A stretch of DNA of 42,356 nucleotides. Source: Colivivens sp963594655. Its GTDB lineage: Bacteria > Bacteroidota > Bacteroidia > Bacteroidales > Bacteroidaceae. Within the stretch, counting starts at the first letter, position 1. Every line of letters begins with the position of its first letter. Of this stretch, positions 6,286 to 13,652 are shown piece after piece. The DNA is taken from the NCBI GenBank assembly GCA_963594655.1, contig CAVBFD010000016.1, positions 1 through 42,356 of the forward strand, given 5' to 3'. The translations under genes were made by a program, and so were the position numbers. Under the pieces are notes generated by a model. The model searched no databases. It saw nothing but the letters and a program-made list of their open reading frames with translations, and was not told the DNA's origin.

Positions 6286-7932
6286 TTACTCTCCTTTCAG
6301 AATCCTGTCGTACTCGTCCCTGTTTTCCAGAATCTCAGCCGCCTTCTCCACGTCGGGATCGTCCTTCAGCGATTCACGGATGCTGCCGGCCTGAAAGAAA
6401 TAGTGTTTGACAAGCTCACAGGCGATGAGCGGCCGGAGCGACTTCTCGTGGCGGTCGAGTTCCGCTGACAGGTTGTGCTCCAACTTTGCCTCCAGCGCGT
6501 CGAACTCCGCCTTTGCGTCCTCATAGTAGCCCTCGAACTGCGCCACCTTCTTCAAGTCCTGCAACCGCTTGTCGCTCAGGCGGTCGTAGGTAAACCCACT
6601 CTCCAGCACCATACGCTTGAACTCTGCATAGTCCTCGTCGGTAAAGGTGAAGTCGTCCACCGAAGCTGGAGCGGGGTGTGTCCGGGCGTACCTGATGCAG
6701 TAGTCCATCAGCACGTCGTCGTTGGAGAGGTAAAGCACGATGTTGGGTACAGTGTCGTGGTGGACCTCCACGTCCGGGGCGATACCCTTGCCGCTGTACA
6801 CCACCCTGCCTCCGGCGGTGTGGAACACGCTGTCGGCGGCTGATTCCGCCTTGTCGGTCCCCTCATGGCGCTTCAACTTGTAGTCAATCTCCTGTATGCA
6901 GCGTCCGCTCGGTATGTAGTACTTGGCGGTGGTCAGTTTCAGGTTGCCGTGGTAGGACAGTTCACGGATGGACTGCACGAGTCCCTTGCCGTAGGTTCTC
7001 GAACCGACAACCACTCCACGGTCGAGGTCCTGGATGCTGCCGGCCACGATTTCAGAGGCGGAGGCGGAGGAGTTGTTGACAAGTACCACTATCGGAATCT
7101 CGGGGTCGAGCGCGTTGTCACTGGTCTTGTACGTGGAGTTGCCTGTCTTGACCTTGCCGCGTGTCTCCACTATGGTGACACCCTTAGGCACGAACAGGTT
7201 CACTATCTTCACAGCCTGGTCGAGTGAACCTCCCGGATTTCCACGGAGGTCGAGTATGATGTCTTTTATCCCCTGTTGCCTGAGCATGACGAACGCCTTG
7301 CGCACATCGTCGTAACAGTCGTTGGTGAACTGACTGAGGTTGATGTAGCCGTGGCCGCGCACCACCCCATAGTAGGCCACAGCCGGGAGCTTGATGTTCC
7401 TGCGCGTTATCTTCACTTCACGCGTCTTGTCCTCACCAACTCTCCGGTACTTCAGCACGAAGGTGGATCCGGGTTCACCGCGCAGCAGGTCGCTGACCTC
7501 GGAGGTGTTCTTCCCCTTCAGGTCTGCATTGTCGATTTTCAGCAGCACGTCCCCCACCTGCAGTCCCACCTCGGCGGCGGGCATACCGGCGTAAGGCTCG
7601 GCAATGACCACCGTGGAGTCTTTCCTCATACGGATGAGACTGCCCACACCGCCGTACTTGGCCTGAGTGAGCATCTTGAGGTCGCCCTCGTCCTCTTCGG
7701 CATAGTACTCCGTGTAGGGGTCGAGCGACCTGAGTATGGCGTCGATGCCGGTCTCTACCAGTTTGTCAGCGTCGAGCGAGTCAACGTAGTACGTGTCGAG
7801 CGCGACGTACATGCTATTGAAGATGTCCAGATTCTTCATCACCTGAAACGAGTGGTTCTTCTGTGCCGCCACACTTGTAGGCACAACCGAACACAAAACC
7901 AGCAACACGTATGTTGCGACTGTTCTTTTCAT
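6286..7932 (-). CDS. S41 family C-terminal processing protease (CtpA-like), exported
   Basis: With the start placed at 7932 the protein has 548 residues and opens with a classic signal peptide (MKRTVATYVLLVLCSVVPTS...VAA). A longer frame reaching 7998 is rejected because the promoter -7 element (7957-7964) lies inside it. A PDZ domain (about residues 90-165, with the GVGS/GMPAAEVGLQVGD substrate-binding loops) precedes the S41 catalytic core. The Ser/Lys dyad is visible: Ser291 in SASASE and Lys316 in RTYGKG, 25 residues apart as in the family. LRGNPGG is another family mark. The C-terminal 150 residues are charged and helical, a feature of Bacteroidota members. It cleaves proteins from their C-terminal end in the periplasm. 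The gene is divergent from the amidotransferase-dipeptidase gene. Confidence 0.93.
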   Translation of the reverse strand: MKRTVATYVLLVLCSVVPTSVAAQKNHSFQVMKNLDIFNSMYVALDTYYVDSLDADKLVETGIDAILRSLDPYTEYYAEEDEGDLKMLTQAKYGGVGSLIRMRKDSTVVIAEPYAGMPAAEVGLQVGDVLLKIDNADLKGKNTSEVSDLLRGEPGSTFVLKYRRVGEDKTREVKITRRNIKLPAVAYYGVVRGHGYINLSQFTNDCYDDVRKAFVMLRQQGIKDIILDLRGNPGGSLDQAVKIVNLFVPKGVTIVETRGKVKTGNSTYKTSDNALDPEIPIVVLVNNSSASASEIVAGSIQDLDRGVVVGSRTYGKGLVQSIRELSYHGNLKLTTAKYYIPSGRCIQEIDYKLKRHEGTDKAESAADSVFHTAGGRVVYSGKGIAPDVEVHHDTVPNIVLYLSNDDVLMDYCIRYARTHPAPASVDDFTFTDEDYAEFKRMVLESGFTYDRLSDKRLQDLKKVAQFEGYYEDAKAEFDALEAKLEHNLSAELDRHEKSLRPLIACELVKHYFFQAGSIRESLKDDPDVEKAAEILENRDEYDRILKGE

Positions 7933-7956
7933 CACCTTGTTACATATTTTATGCGG

Positions 7957-7964
7957 CAAAGTTA
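7957..7964 (-). promoter_or_regulatory. -7 promoter element of the S41 protease gene
   Basis: TAACTTTG on the minus strand, 24 bp upstream of the ATG at 7932. It fixes the protease start, since any upstream codon would not be transcribed from it. Confidence 0.65.
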
Positions 7965-7987
7965 GTAAATAATCATCAACTAATTCG

Positions 7988-7995
7988 TATCTTTG
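7988..7995 (+). promoter_or_regulatory. -7 promoter element of the amidotransferase-dipeptidase gene
   Basis: TATCTTTG, 28 bp upstream of the ATG at 8024. It is back to back with the protease promoter. Confidence 0.65.
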
Positions 7996-8023
7996 CACGA
8001 ATTATTGTTCACGACAACACGAT

Positions 8024-9775
8024 ATGGTTGATTCATTCGATTGGAAAGCCGTCTACGGCACTCTCAACTCCACACCGCCGGAGAGACAGGCGAGACCGGT
8101 GATAGGCATCACAGGCAACTACAGCGACCAGACATGCACACTGGCAGAGGGCTACTACCGTTCGGTGCTGCTTTCCGGTGGGATTCCGGTGGTCATACCT
8201 CCGTACAAGGAGACGGACATACTGGCTGACCAGCTGGACAGTCTCGACGGCATCATCTTCAGCGGAGGGGGCGACATCAACCCCCTGTTCACCGGAGAGG
8301 AGCCGCTGCCCGCACTCCACAGTATCAACGCCGAGCGGGACAGGCAGGAACTGCTCATGGCACGGATGGCGTACGACCGTCAGATTCCGATGCTGGGCAT
8401 CTGCCGCGGCATCCAGATAATTGCGGCCGCCCTGGGCGGTGAGCTGTATCAGGACATCTACACGCAGGACACGGGAGCGACGGTGAAGCACAGCCAGGAC
8501 TTGGACAGGGGTATCGCCTCGCACACTGTGGAGACTGAAGAAGGCACAGTGCTGCGCCGACTCTTCGGAACCGGACGACTGGCGGTCAACTCGTTCCACC
8601 ACCAGGCGGTGAAGACCGTGCCGAAGGACTTCAGGGTCTGCGCGCGGAGCAGCGACGGACTGATTGAGGCGATGGAGTCGTCGGCTTTCAGGTCGGTCAT
8701 CGGTGTGCAGTGGCATCCCGAGTGCTTCTGCCTCAACGGAGACAAGTCGATGGAACCGCTGTTCGGATGGTTGGTGGACGAGGCGCGGTCGTTCAACGAG
8801 GCGAAGCGGTTGCACTCACATATCCTCTCGCTCGACTCCCACTGCGACACACCCATGTTCTTCTCCGAGGGCATCGACTTCGGCAGACGTGACCCCAAGA
8901 TTCTCGTGGACCTGCACAAGATGACGGAGGGACACCTCGACGCGACGATTATGGTGGCTTACCTGCAACAGGGGAAGAGGGACGACGCGTCGTTGCTGGA
9001 GGCCACGGACAAGGCGCACCGCATCCTCTCGGACATAGAGATGATGGCACACAAGTGCGAAGGTCACGTGAGGATAGCGAAGACCCCTGCTGAACTCTAC
9101 CGCAACAAGGCGGAGGGACTGAAGTCTGTCATGCTCGGCATTGAGAACGGCTACGCCATAGGCAAGGACTTGGGCAACATACAGGCGTTCCGGGACAGGG
9201 GCGTGGTTTACATGACCCTCTGCCACAACGGTGACAACGACATCTGTGGGTCGGCGAAGAAGAGCGAGTCGGGCGGAGGCGGAGTGACCCCCTTCGGTGA
9301 GACTGTCATAAGGGAGATGAACCGCACAGGGATGATGGTGGACCTCTCCCACGCCAGTGAGAGGAGTTTCTACGATGCGGTGGAGATAAGCCGGAAGCCT
9401 GTGGTGTGCAGCCACTCCTCGGCACGTGCCGTCTGCAACAGTCCAAGAAACCTCACCGACGACCAGATGAGGCGACTGGCGGCTATGGGCGGAGTGGCGC
9501 AGGTTACGTTCTACAACGGCTTCCTCCGCACTTCGGGACAGGCAACGATAAACGACGCGCTGCAGCACCTCGACCATATGATACACGTGATGGGAATAGA
9601 ACATGTGGGCATCGGCACCGACTTCGACGGTGACGGTGGAGTGCCGGGACTGGACTCGGCAAGCGAACTCATCAACTTCACCCGTCAACTGCTCGCAAGG
9701 CGGTACTCATGGGAGGACATCGAACTGATTTGGGGAAAGAACTTCCTGAGGGTGATGAGGGAGAATGAAGAATGA
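8024..9775 (+). CDS. Fusion of class I glutamine amidotransferase-like hydrolase (peptidase C26) and membrane dipeptidase (M19)
   Basis: A 583-residue protein made of two complete enzymes. Residues about 24-255 are a PuuD-like gamma-glutamyl hydrolase: the nucleophile Cys127 in GICRG and the HPE pair (His231, Glu233) complete the triad. Residues about 266-580 are an M19 dipeptidase: zinc ligands appear as His273 and Asp275 (DSHCDTP), Glu374 (GIENG), His443 (VDLSHAS) and His464 (CSHSSAR), followed by the GIGTDFDGDGG loop. There is no signal peptide, so it should act in the cytoplasm. A plausible job is to hydrolyse a gamma-glutamyl bond and then the released dipeptide, for example in glutathione-like, gamma-Glu or peptidoglycan peptide turnover. 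The fusion is seen directly; the joint pathway is inference. Both active sites look intact and no frameshift is seen at the junction. Confidence 0.9.
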   Translation: MVDSFDWKAVYGTLNSTPPERQARPVIGITGNYSDQTCTLAEGYYRSVLLSGGIPVVIPPYKETDILADQLDSLDGIIFSGGGDINPLFTGEEPLPALHSINAERDRQELLMARMAYDRQIPMLGICRGIQIIAAALGGELYQDIYTQDTGATVKHSQDLDRGIASHTVETEEGTVLRRLFGTGRLAVNSFHHQAVKTVPKDFRVCARSSDGLIEAMESSAFRSVIGVQWHPECFCLNGDKSMEPLFGWLVDEARSFNEAKRLHSHILSLDSHCDTPMFFSEGIDFGRRDPKILVDLHKMTEGHLDATIMVAYLQQGKRDDASLLEATDKAHRILSDIEMMAHKCEGHVRIAKTPAELYRNKAEGLKSVMLGIENGYAIGKDLGNIQAFRDRGVVYMTLCHNGDNDICGSAKKSESGGGGVTPFGETVIREMNRTGMMVDLSHASERSFYDAVEISRKPVVCSHSSARAVCNSPRNLTDDQMRRLAAMGGVAQVTFYNGFLRTSGQATINDALQHLDHMIHVMGIEHVGIGTDFDGDGGVPGLDSASELINFTRQLLARRYSWEDIELIWGKNFLRVMRENEE

Positions 9776-9825
9776 AGAATGAAGAATTAATAATGAGGAA
9801 TTAGGAATGAGGAATTAGGAATTAA
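9762..9825. repeat. Degenerate AT-rich short tandem repeat (GAATGAGGAATTA-like)
   Basis: Directly from the last codons of the preceding gene, units like GAATGAAGAATTA and GAATGAGGAATTAG repeat four to five times. The first unit supplies the stop codon (GAA TGA). A similar array follows the next gene (10853-10899). Confidence 0.7.
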
Positions 9826-9845
9826 CCAAACAATGCTGTTTGGTT
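9824..9845 (+). other. Perfect short hairpin in the leader of the glutaminyl cyclase gene
   Basis: AACCAAACA (9824-9832) and TGTTTGGTT (9837-9845) form a 9-bp stem with a 4-nt loop, 25 bp before the ATG. No T run follows, so an operator or an mRNA structure is more likely than a terminator. Confidence 0.4.
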
Positions 9846-9870
9846 CAAGACTAAAAATAAGAGTTAGACT

Positions 9871-10863
9871 ATGAGACACATTATTTATAAAGTGGGAATT
9901 TATACTGTGGGGATGCTGGCCCTCATGTCATGCGGAGGGGGTGGAAGTAAGACTGCCACCGACACCGCTTACCAGCCAGTAGCCCCTGGCTTCAATGCGG
10001 ACAGCGCATACACCTATGTGGCTGAACAGTGTGCTTTCGGTCCGAGGGTGATGAACTCGGCGGCACACGACTCGTGCGCCATCTATATCGCCGACAAGTT
10101 CCGTCAGTTCGGGGCTACGGTAACATTGCAGGACGCGGAAAGCAAACTGTACGACGGGACTCCGGTCAGGATGCGCAACATCATCGCGTCGTACGACACC
10201 GACAATCCCTCACGCATACTTATCTGCGCCCACTGGGACTCACGTCCATGGGCTGACAACGACCACGACAGCCAGCACCACCGCACCCCTATCGACGGGG
10301 CCAACGACGGAGCGAGCGGTGTGGGTGTCATGATGGAGATGGCAAGGCAGATACAGATGAAAGCCCCTAAAGTGGGTATCGACTTCATCTGCTTCGACGC
10401 AGAGGACTGTGGCACTCCGCAGTGGGACGAGACGGAGGGGCAGTCCACCTCCAGCACCTGGTGTCTGGGTTCACAGTACTGGGCAGGCAAACGGCATGTG
10501 GACGGCTACAAGGCGCGCTACGGAATACTGCTCGACATGGTGGGCGGACAGGACTGCATCTTCGAGAAAGAGATGTACTCGATGTACTATGCGCCCAACA
10601 TAGTGGACAGGGTGTGGGCTAAGGCACAGCGGCTCGGCTACGGCGAACTCTTCAGGAACAGCGGAGGCGGTGCGGTGACCGACGACCACGTGCAGGTAAA
10701 CCAGTCGGGCATACCCTGCATCGACATAATAGCTCGTGACAAGGATGAGGACTCGTTCTGCACCACCTGGCACACCATCAACGACAACCTATCGAACATA
10801 GACAAGCGGACGCTGGAAGCGGTAGGGCGGACTGTGATAGAGGTGGTTTACACGGAGGAATGA
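9871..10863 (+). CDS. Type II glutaminyl-peptide cyclotransferase (glutaminyl cyclase), M28-like lipoprotein
   Basis: A 330-residue lipoprotein: a hydrophobic N-terminus ends in the lipobox LMSC with Cys21, followed by Gly residues. The rest is an M28-type alpha/beta fold. The zinc-site residues of animal-type (type II) glutaminyl cyclases are in place: Asp146 in DGANDGASG, Glu178 in FDAED and His301 in WHTINDN, with HWDSRPWAD (121-129) as the family block. Such enzymes of Porphyromonas, Tannerella and Prevotella turn N-terminal Gln of exported proteins, exposed by signal peptidase I, into pyroglutamate in the periplasm. An M28 aminopeptidase is the alternative, but the HWDSR and single-zinc pattern favours the cyclase. 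It lies between two short intergenic repeat arrays and has no obvious TAnnTTTG promoter, so it may be read through from upstream. Confidence 0.85.
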   Translation: MRHIIYKVGIYTVGMLALMSCGGGGSKTATDTAYQPVAPGFNADSAYTYVAEQCAFGPRVMNSAAHDSCAIYIADKFRQFGATVTLQDAESKLYDGTPVRMRNIIASYDTDNPSRILICAHWDSRPWADNDHDSQHHRTPIDGANDGASGVGVMMEMARQIQMKAPKVGIDFICFDAEDCGTPQWDETEGQSTSSTWCLGSQYWAGKRHVDGYKARYGILLDMVGGQDCIFEKEMYSMYYAPNIVDRVWAKAQRLGYGELFRNSGGGAVTDDHVQVNQSGIPCIDIIARDKDEDSFCTTWHTINDNLSNIDKRTLEAVGRTVIEVVYTEE

Positions 10864-10899
10864 GGAATTAATAATTAGGAATGAGGAATTTAAGGAAAG
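10853..10899. repeat. Second AT-rich short repeat array, overlapping a stop codon
   Basis: Units GAGGAATGAGGAATTA, ATAATTAG and GAATGAGGAATTTAAGG. The first unit contains the stop codon of the cyclase gene (GAA TGA at 10858-10863), as in the array at 9762. It ends 11 bp before the sufE start. Confidence 0.65.
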
Positions 10900-10909
10900 G
10901 GACTATATT

Positions 10910-11329
10910 ATGACTATAGAAGAGGCACAACAGGAAGTGGCGGAGGAGTTCAACGGTTTTGACGACTGGATGGACAAGTACCAGTTACTCATCGATTTGG
11001 GAAGCGATCAGAAGCCGCTGCCAGAGGAGTACAAGACAGAAAAGAACCTTATCGACGGCTGCCAGAGCCGAGTGTGGCTCCAGGCGGACTACGACGGTGG
11101 GGTAATCACATTCCAAGGGGAGAGCGACGCCCTCATCGTGAAAGGCATCGTGACACTGCTCATCAGGGTGCTTTCGGGACACACGCCCGACGAGATTCTG
11201 AATGCGGACATCCACTTCATCCACGACATCGGACTGACGGAACACCTCTCGCCCACACGCAGCAACGGACTCCTCGCCATGCTAAAACAGATGAAACTCT
11301 ACGCCATGGCATTCAAGGCGAAAGAGTGA
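10910..11329 (+). CDS. sufE: SufE-family sulfur acceptor
   Basis: A 139-residue protein of the usual SufE length. Cys51 in LIDGCQSRVW is the conserved sulfur-accepting cysteine, and the WMDKYQLLIDLG opening and the HTPDEI/GLTEHLSPTRSNGL segments are family marks. SufE takes persulfide from the cysteine desulfurase SufS and hands it to the SufBCD scaffold in the cytoplasm. Here the gene is about 20 kb away from the main suf cluster, standing alone after the glutaminyl cyclase gene. The AT-richer restriction-modification module starts 70 bp downstream. Confidence 0.93.
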   Translation: MTIEEAQQEVAEEFNGFDDWMDKYQLLIDLGSDQKPLPEEYKTEKNLIDGCQSRVWLQADYDGGVITFQGESDALIVKGIVTLLIRVLSGHTPDEILNADIHFIHDIGLTEHLSPTRSNGLLAMLKQMKLYAMAFKAKE

Positions 11330-11399
11330 CGTGCATGACTTTACAAGTGAGTGCAATCAAGTTCAACAACCATTTCAGAAGGAATAAAGACCGATATAA

Positions 11400-12425
11400 A
11401 TGACAGAATACAGTAATTACATTGATAAACTATTGAAGCCGAACATTCAAGAGCAAGCCGTTGTTCTTGATTTGTTCGCAGGATGCGGAGGCTTGTCGCT
11501 AGGATTCGAAGCGGCGGGATTCAGAACTATCGGTTATGAAATGGTGGATGACGCAGTTAAAACATACAACAACAATTTACGTGGAGAGTGCCACAATGAA
11601 TTTTTGACAGTGGGATTCAACTATCCAGAAACGGAGAATATAGACATTGTAATAGGAGGGCCACCCTGCCAGCCGTTTAGTAGATTTGGGAATCAAAAGG
11701 GCATTGAAGACGCACGAGACGGCTTTCCGATATTCATAGATGCCGTAAAACGATTACAACCAAGAGTTTTTGTCTTTGAAAATGTAGCAAACATGCTTGG
11801 ACGTCATAAATGGTACCTCGACCTAATCGTGAAAGAGTTACAACATTTGGGGTATGTTGTGGAATTTAAAATCATGAATGCTGTCAACTATGGGGTTCCT
11901 CAAAGCCGAGAACGTCTTATCTGCGTTGGTCACCGCGCAAAATTTGAATTCCCGACAATAGAACTGCGCAAAACGACTGTAGAAGAAGCAATCGGTGACA
12001 CTATGCTTAGTCCGGAGCCAGCCGAAAAGATTCTCACCCCTCGACAAGATGAGTATATTGCATCATACGAAAAGAAATCACACTGCGTCAACCCTCGTGA
12101 CCTTTATCCCAATAAGCCCGCCAGAACAATAACATGCAGAAATCTTGCCGGCGCGACGAGCGACATGCAACGTGTAAGGTTGGAAGATGGCAGACGCAGA
12201 AGACTTACAGACAGAGAAGCGGCAAGACTCCAGAGTTTCCCTGACTGGTTTTGTTTCTCAGGCAATGAGACACGGCGTTATTATCAAATAGGTAATGCAG
12301 TGCCTCCTTTGTTGGCATATAAAATAGCTTTAAACGTGCGTAAAACATACCACATGGAGCAACGAGATCCACAAAACATCATCAACCAAATCATTCCTCA
12401 AACAATTTTTGAATATGCATATTAA
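11400..12425 (+). CDS. C5-cytosine DNA methyltransferase of a type II R-M system
   Basis: A 341-residue DNA (cytosine-5) methyltransferase with all main motifs in order: I DLFAGCGGLSLGF (24-36), IV GGPPCQPFSRFG with the catalytic Cys90, VI FENVANM (126-132), VIII QSRERLICVG (168-177), IX around RRLTDREAARLQSFPDW, and X QIGNAVPPLLA (296-306). The target recognition region between VIII and IX is short (about 80 residues). It transfers a methyl group from S-adenosylmethionine to C5 of cytosine at the site its partner would cut. The downstream endonuclease gene overlaps its 3' end by 11 bp, so the two are cotranscribed. The sequence is visibly richer in A+T than sufE and the M6 protease gene around it, which points to horizontal acquisition. 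No clear promoter was found in the 70-bp gap upstream. Confidence 0.95.
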   Translation: MTEYSNYIDKLLKPNIQEQAVVLDLFAGCGGLSLGFEAAGFRTIGYEMVDDAVKTYNNNLRGECHNEFLTVGFNYPETENIDIVIGGPPCQPFSRFGNQKGIEDARDGFPIFIDAVKRLQPRVFVFENVANMLGRHKWYLDLIVKELQHLGYVVEFKIMNAVNYGVPQSRERLICVGHRAKFEFPTIELRKTTVEEAIGDTMLSPEPAEKILTPRQDEYIASYEKKSHCVNPRDLYPNKPARTITCRNLAGATSDMQRVRLEDGRRRRLTDREAARLQSFPDWFCFSGNETRRYYQIGNAVPPLLAYKIALNVRKTYHMEQRDPQNIINQIIPQTIFEYAY

Positions 12426-13410
12426 GACTATAAAAACGACCCCTGCAAATATCGGAAAACATGTGTGCAGGTTGCTTGACATCTTTGAGGCGATTGGTAT
12501 TCCTATAGAAAACACAGACAGGAAATTGGAGCGGATGGCAAAAGCATGTATGGCTGTCGGACAGATTAAACGTTCGTTTAATGAAGCCAAATCTTCCGAA
12601 GACAATACATTTCTTCGGTCTCGTGATATAATTGCATTTGAGAACAAGTATTATGGCGAGAACATCGCAGACGCGTCTTATGATGACATTCGTCGTCAGG
12701 ATCTGAAATTATTAGTTGAAGCTGGCATAGTCCTCAATTCATCATCCAAAGAAGAACAAGCGACAAACAATCCATCGAGAGGCTATGCATTGAGTCCCGC
12801 TTTCGCCAAGTTACTCAGATGCCACAATACAGGCCTGTGGCAGAAATCCTTAGAAGAGTTTCTTCAACAGACAAAATCATTGAAGGAGGAACTTGAAAGG
12901 CGAAGGGAACTTCTAAAAGTTCCTGTAACTCTGCCTGGAGGTAAAACTATCGACTTATCATATGGCGAACACAATGTTTTACAAAAGGCCATAATTGAAG
13001 ACTTCTTACCTTTATACGGATTTGGAGCAGAAGTGTTTTATGTCGGTGATACAAAAGAAAAGTACTTACATTTGGAGAAAGACGCACTTCAAAGCATCAA
13101 TTTCTTTCCGTTGGAACATGAAGAATTGCCTGATGTTGTGGCTTATAGCAAAAGTAAGAATCTTCTGTATCTAATAGAGGCGTACCATTCAACAGGAGAA
13201 TGGAGTGAAGTACGTGTGCGTAAGGTGAAACGGAAACTACAGGAATCCAAGTGTACGGCAAAAGCCATCTTCTTCACAGCCTTTGAGAACAAAAGCGCAT
13301 TCAAGCAGAAAGCAAAAGACATTGCATGGGAAACAGAAGTGTGGATTGCAGACAGTCCAGAGCATTTGGTACATTTCAATGGGTATAAATTTCTTGAAAT
13401 CAACAAGTAA
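12415..13410 (+). CDS. BsuBI/PstI-family type II restriction endonuclease
   Basis: A 331-residue protein when begun at the ATG at 12415; a TTG two codons upstream is possible but less likely. The C-terminal third matches the BsuBI/PstI endonuclease family: LPDVVAYSKSKNLLYLIEAYHSTGEW (Asp240 and Glu255 as candidate metal-binding residues), then TAFENKSAFKQKAKDIAWET, EVWIADSPEHLVHFNGYKFL. The N-terminal half is helical and likely binds DNA. Enzymes of this family cut double-stranded DNA at specific sites (CTGCAG for the two founders). The methylase partner here is a C5-cytosine enzyme, unlike the N6-adenine methylases of BsuBI and PstI, so the recognition site may differ. Codon use is AT-rich like the methylase. 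The 3' end abuts a truncated HEPN gene on the other strand. Confidence 0.85.
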   Translation: MHIKTIKTTPANIGKHVCRLLDIFEAIGIPIENTDRKLERMAKACMAVGQIKRSFNEAKSSEDNTFLRSRDIIAFENKYYGENIADASYDDIRRQDLKLLVEAGIVLNSSSKEEQATNNPSRGYALSPAFAKLLRCHNTGLWQKSLEEFLQQTKSLKEELERRRELLKVPVTLPGGKTIDLSYGEHNVLQKAIIEDFLPLYGFGAEVFYVGDTKEKYLHLEKDALQSINFFPLEHEELPDVVAYSKSKNLLYLIEAYHSTGEWSEVRVRKVKRKLQESKCTAKAIFFTAFENKSAFKQKAKDIAWETEVWIADSPEHLVHFNGYKFLEINK

Positions 13411-13549
13411 TTTCCGCCAACTTGACGAAACCATAGAACATAATGGGATTGTCCTTTATCGAATCAAACTCATACATATCCTTAGCCGCAAGCAAGTCAT
13501 CGCAAACCTTGAGGATGTGTTCAAGCCTGTCTCTGACCTTTTCTCTCAT
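13400..13549 (-). pseudogene. Truncated HepT/HEPN (DUF86) toxin gene, N-terminal remnant
   Basis: From ATG at 13549 the minus strand encodes 49 residues: MREKVRDRLEHILKVCDDLL, then about 20 residues and NPIMFYGFVKLAEI, ending TC-stop. This is the N-terminal portion of the HepT/DUF86 HEPN RNase family (MREKVRD...RLEHIL... and FY..VK..EIIGEA). The similarity stops after LAEI, close to the restriction endonuclease stop codon (13408-13410), and the frame then closes inside that gene. The catalytic RxxxxH region is lost, so it cannot be active. It was most likely cut when the R-M module arrived. No C-terminal remainder was found in the gap before the methylase gene. Confidence 0.65.
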
Positions 13550-13652
13550 AAATCAATATTTTGTCACGGTTAGCAGTCTTTTGGGCAAAAGGAAGGAGGC
13601 AGTCCTCTTCAACCAAATCCACAGGCTTCTTGAAATGCTCACCTGCAGTTTT
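13521..13652 (-). pseudogene. C-terminal remnant of an MNT-type nucleotidyltransferase (MntA-like antitoxin)
   Basis: Directly after the M6 protease stop codon, the minus strand reads about 40 residues: EHFKKPVDLVEEDCLLPFAQ, then KTANRDKILIYERKGQRQA and a stop at 13521. The VDLV...LLPF...RDKILIYER pattern is the end of the minimal nucleotidyltransferases that pair with HepT. Its end overlaps the HepT start by 29 bp, the usual antitoxin-toxin order. The N-terminal nucleotidyltransferase core (GSxxxG...DxD) is missing, so only a 3' fragment survives. Confidence 0.55.

Noticed and set aside
6105..6410. Plus-strand frame over the Pho-box region and the protease end
   Set aside because: No promoter and no recognisable protein; it covers the minus-strand small gene and protease C-terminus.
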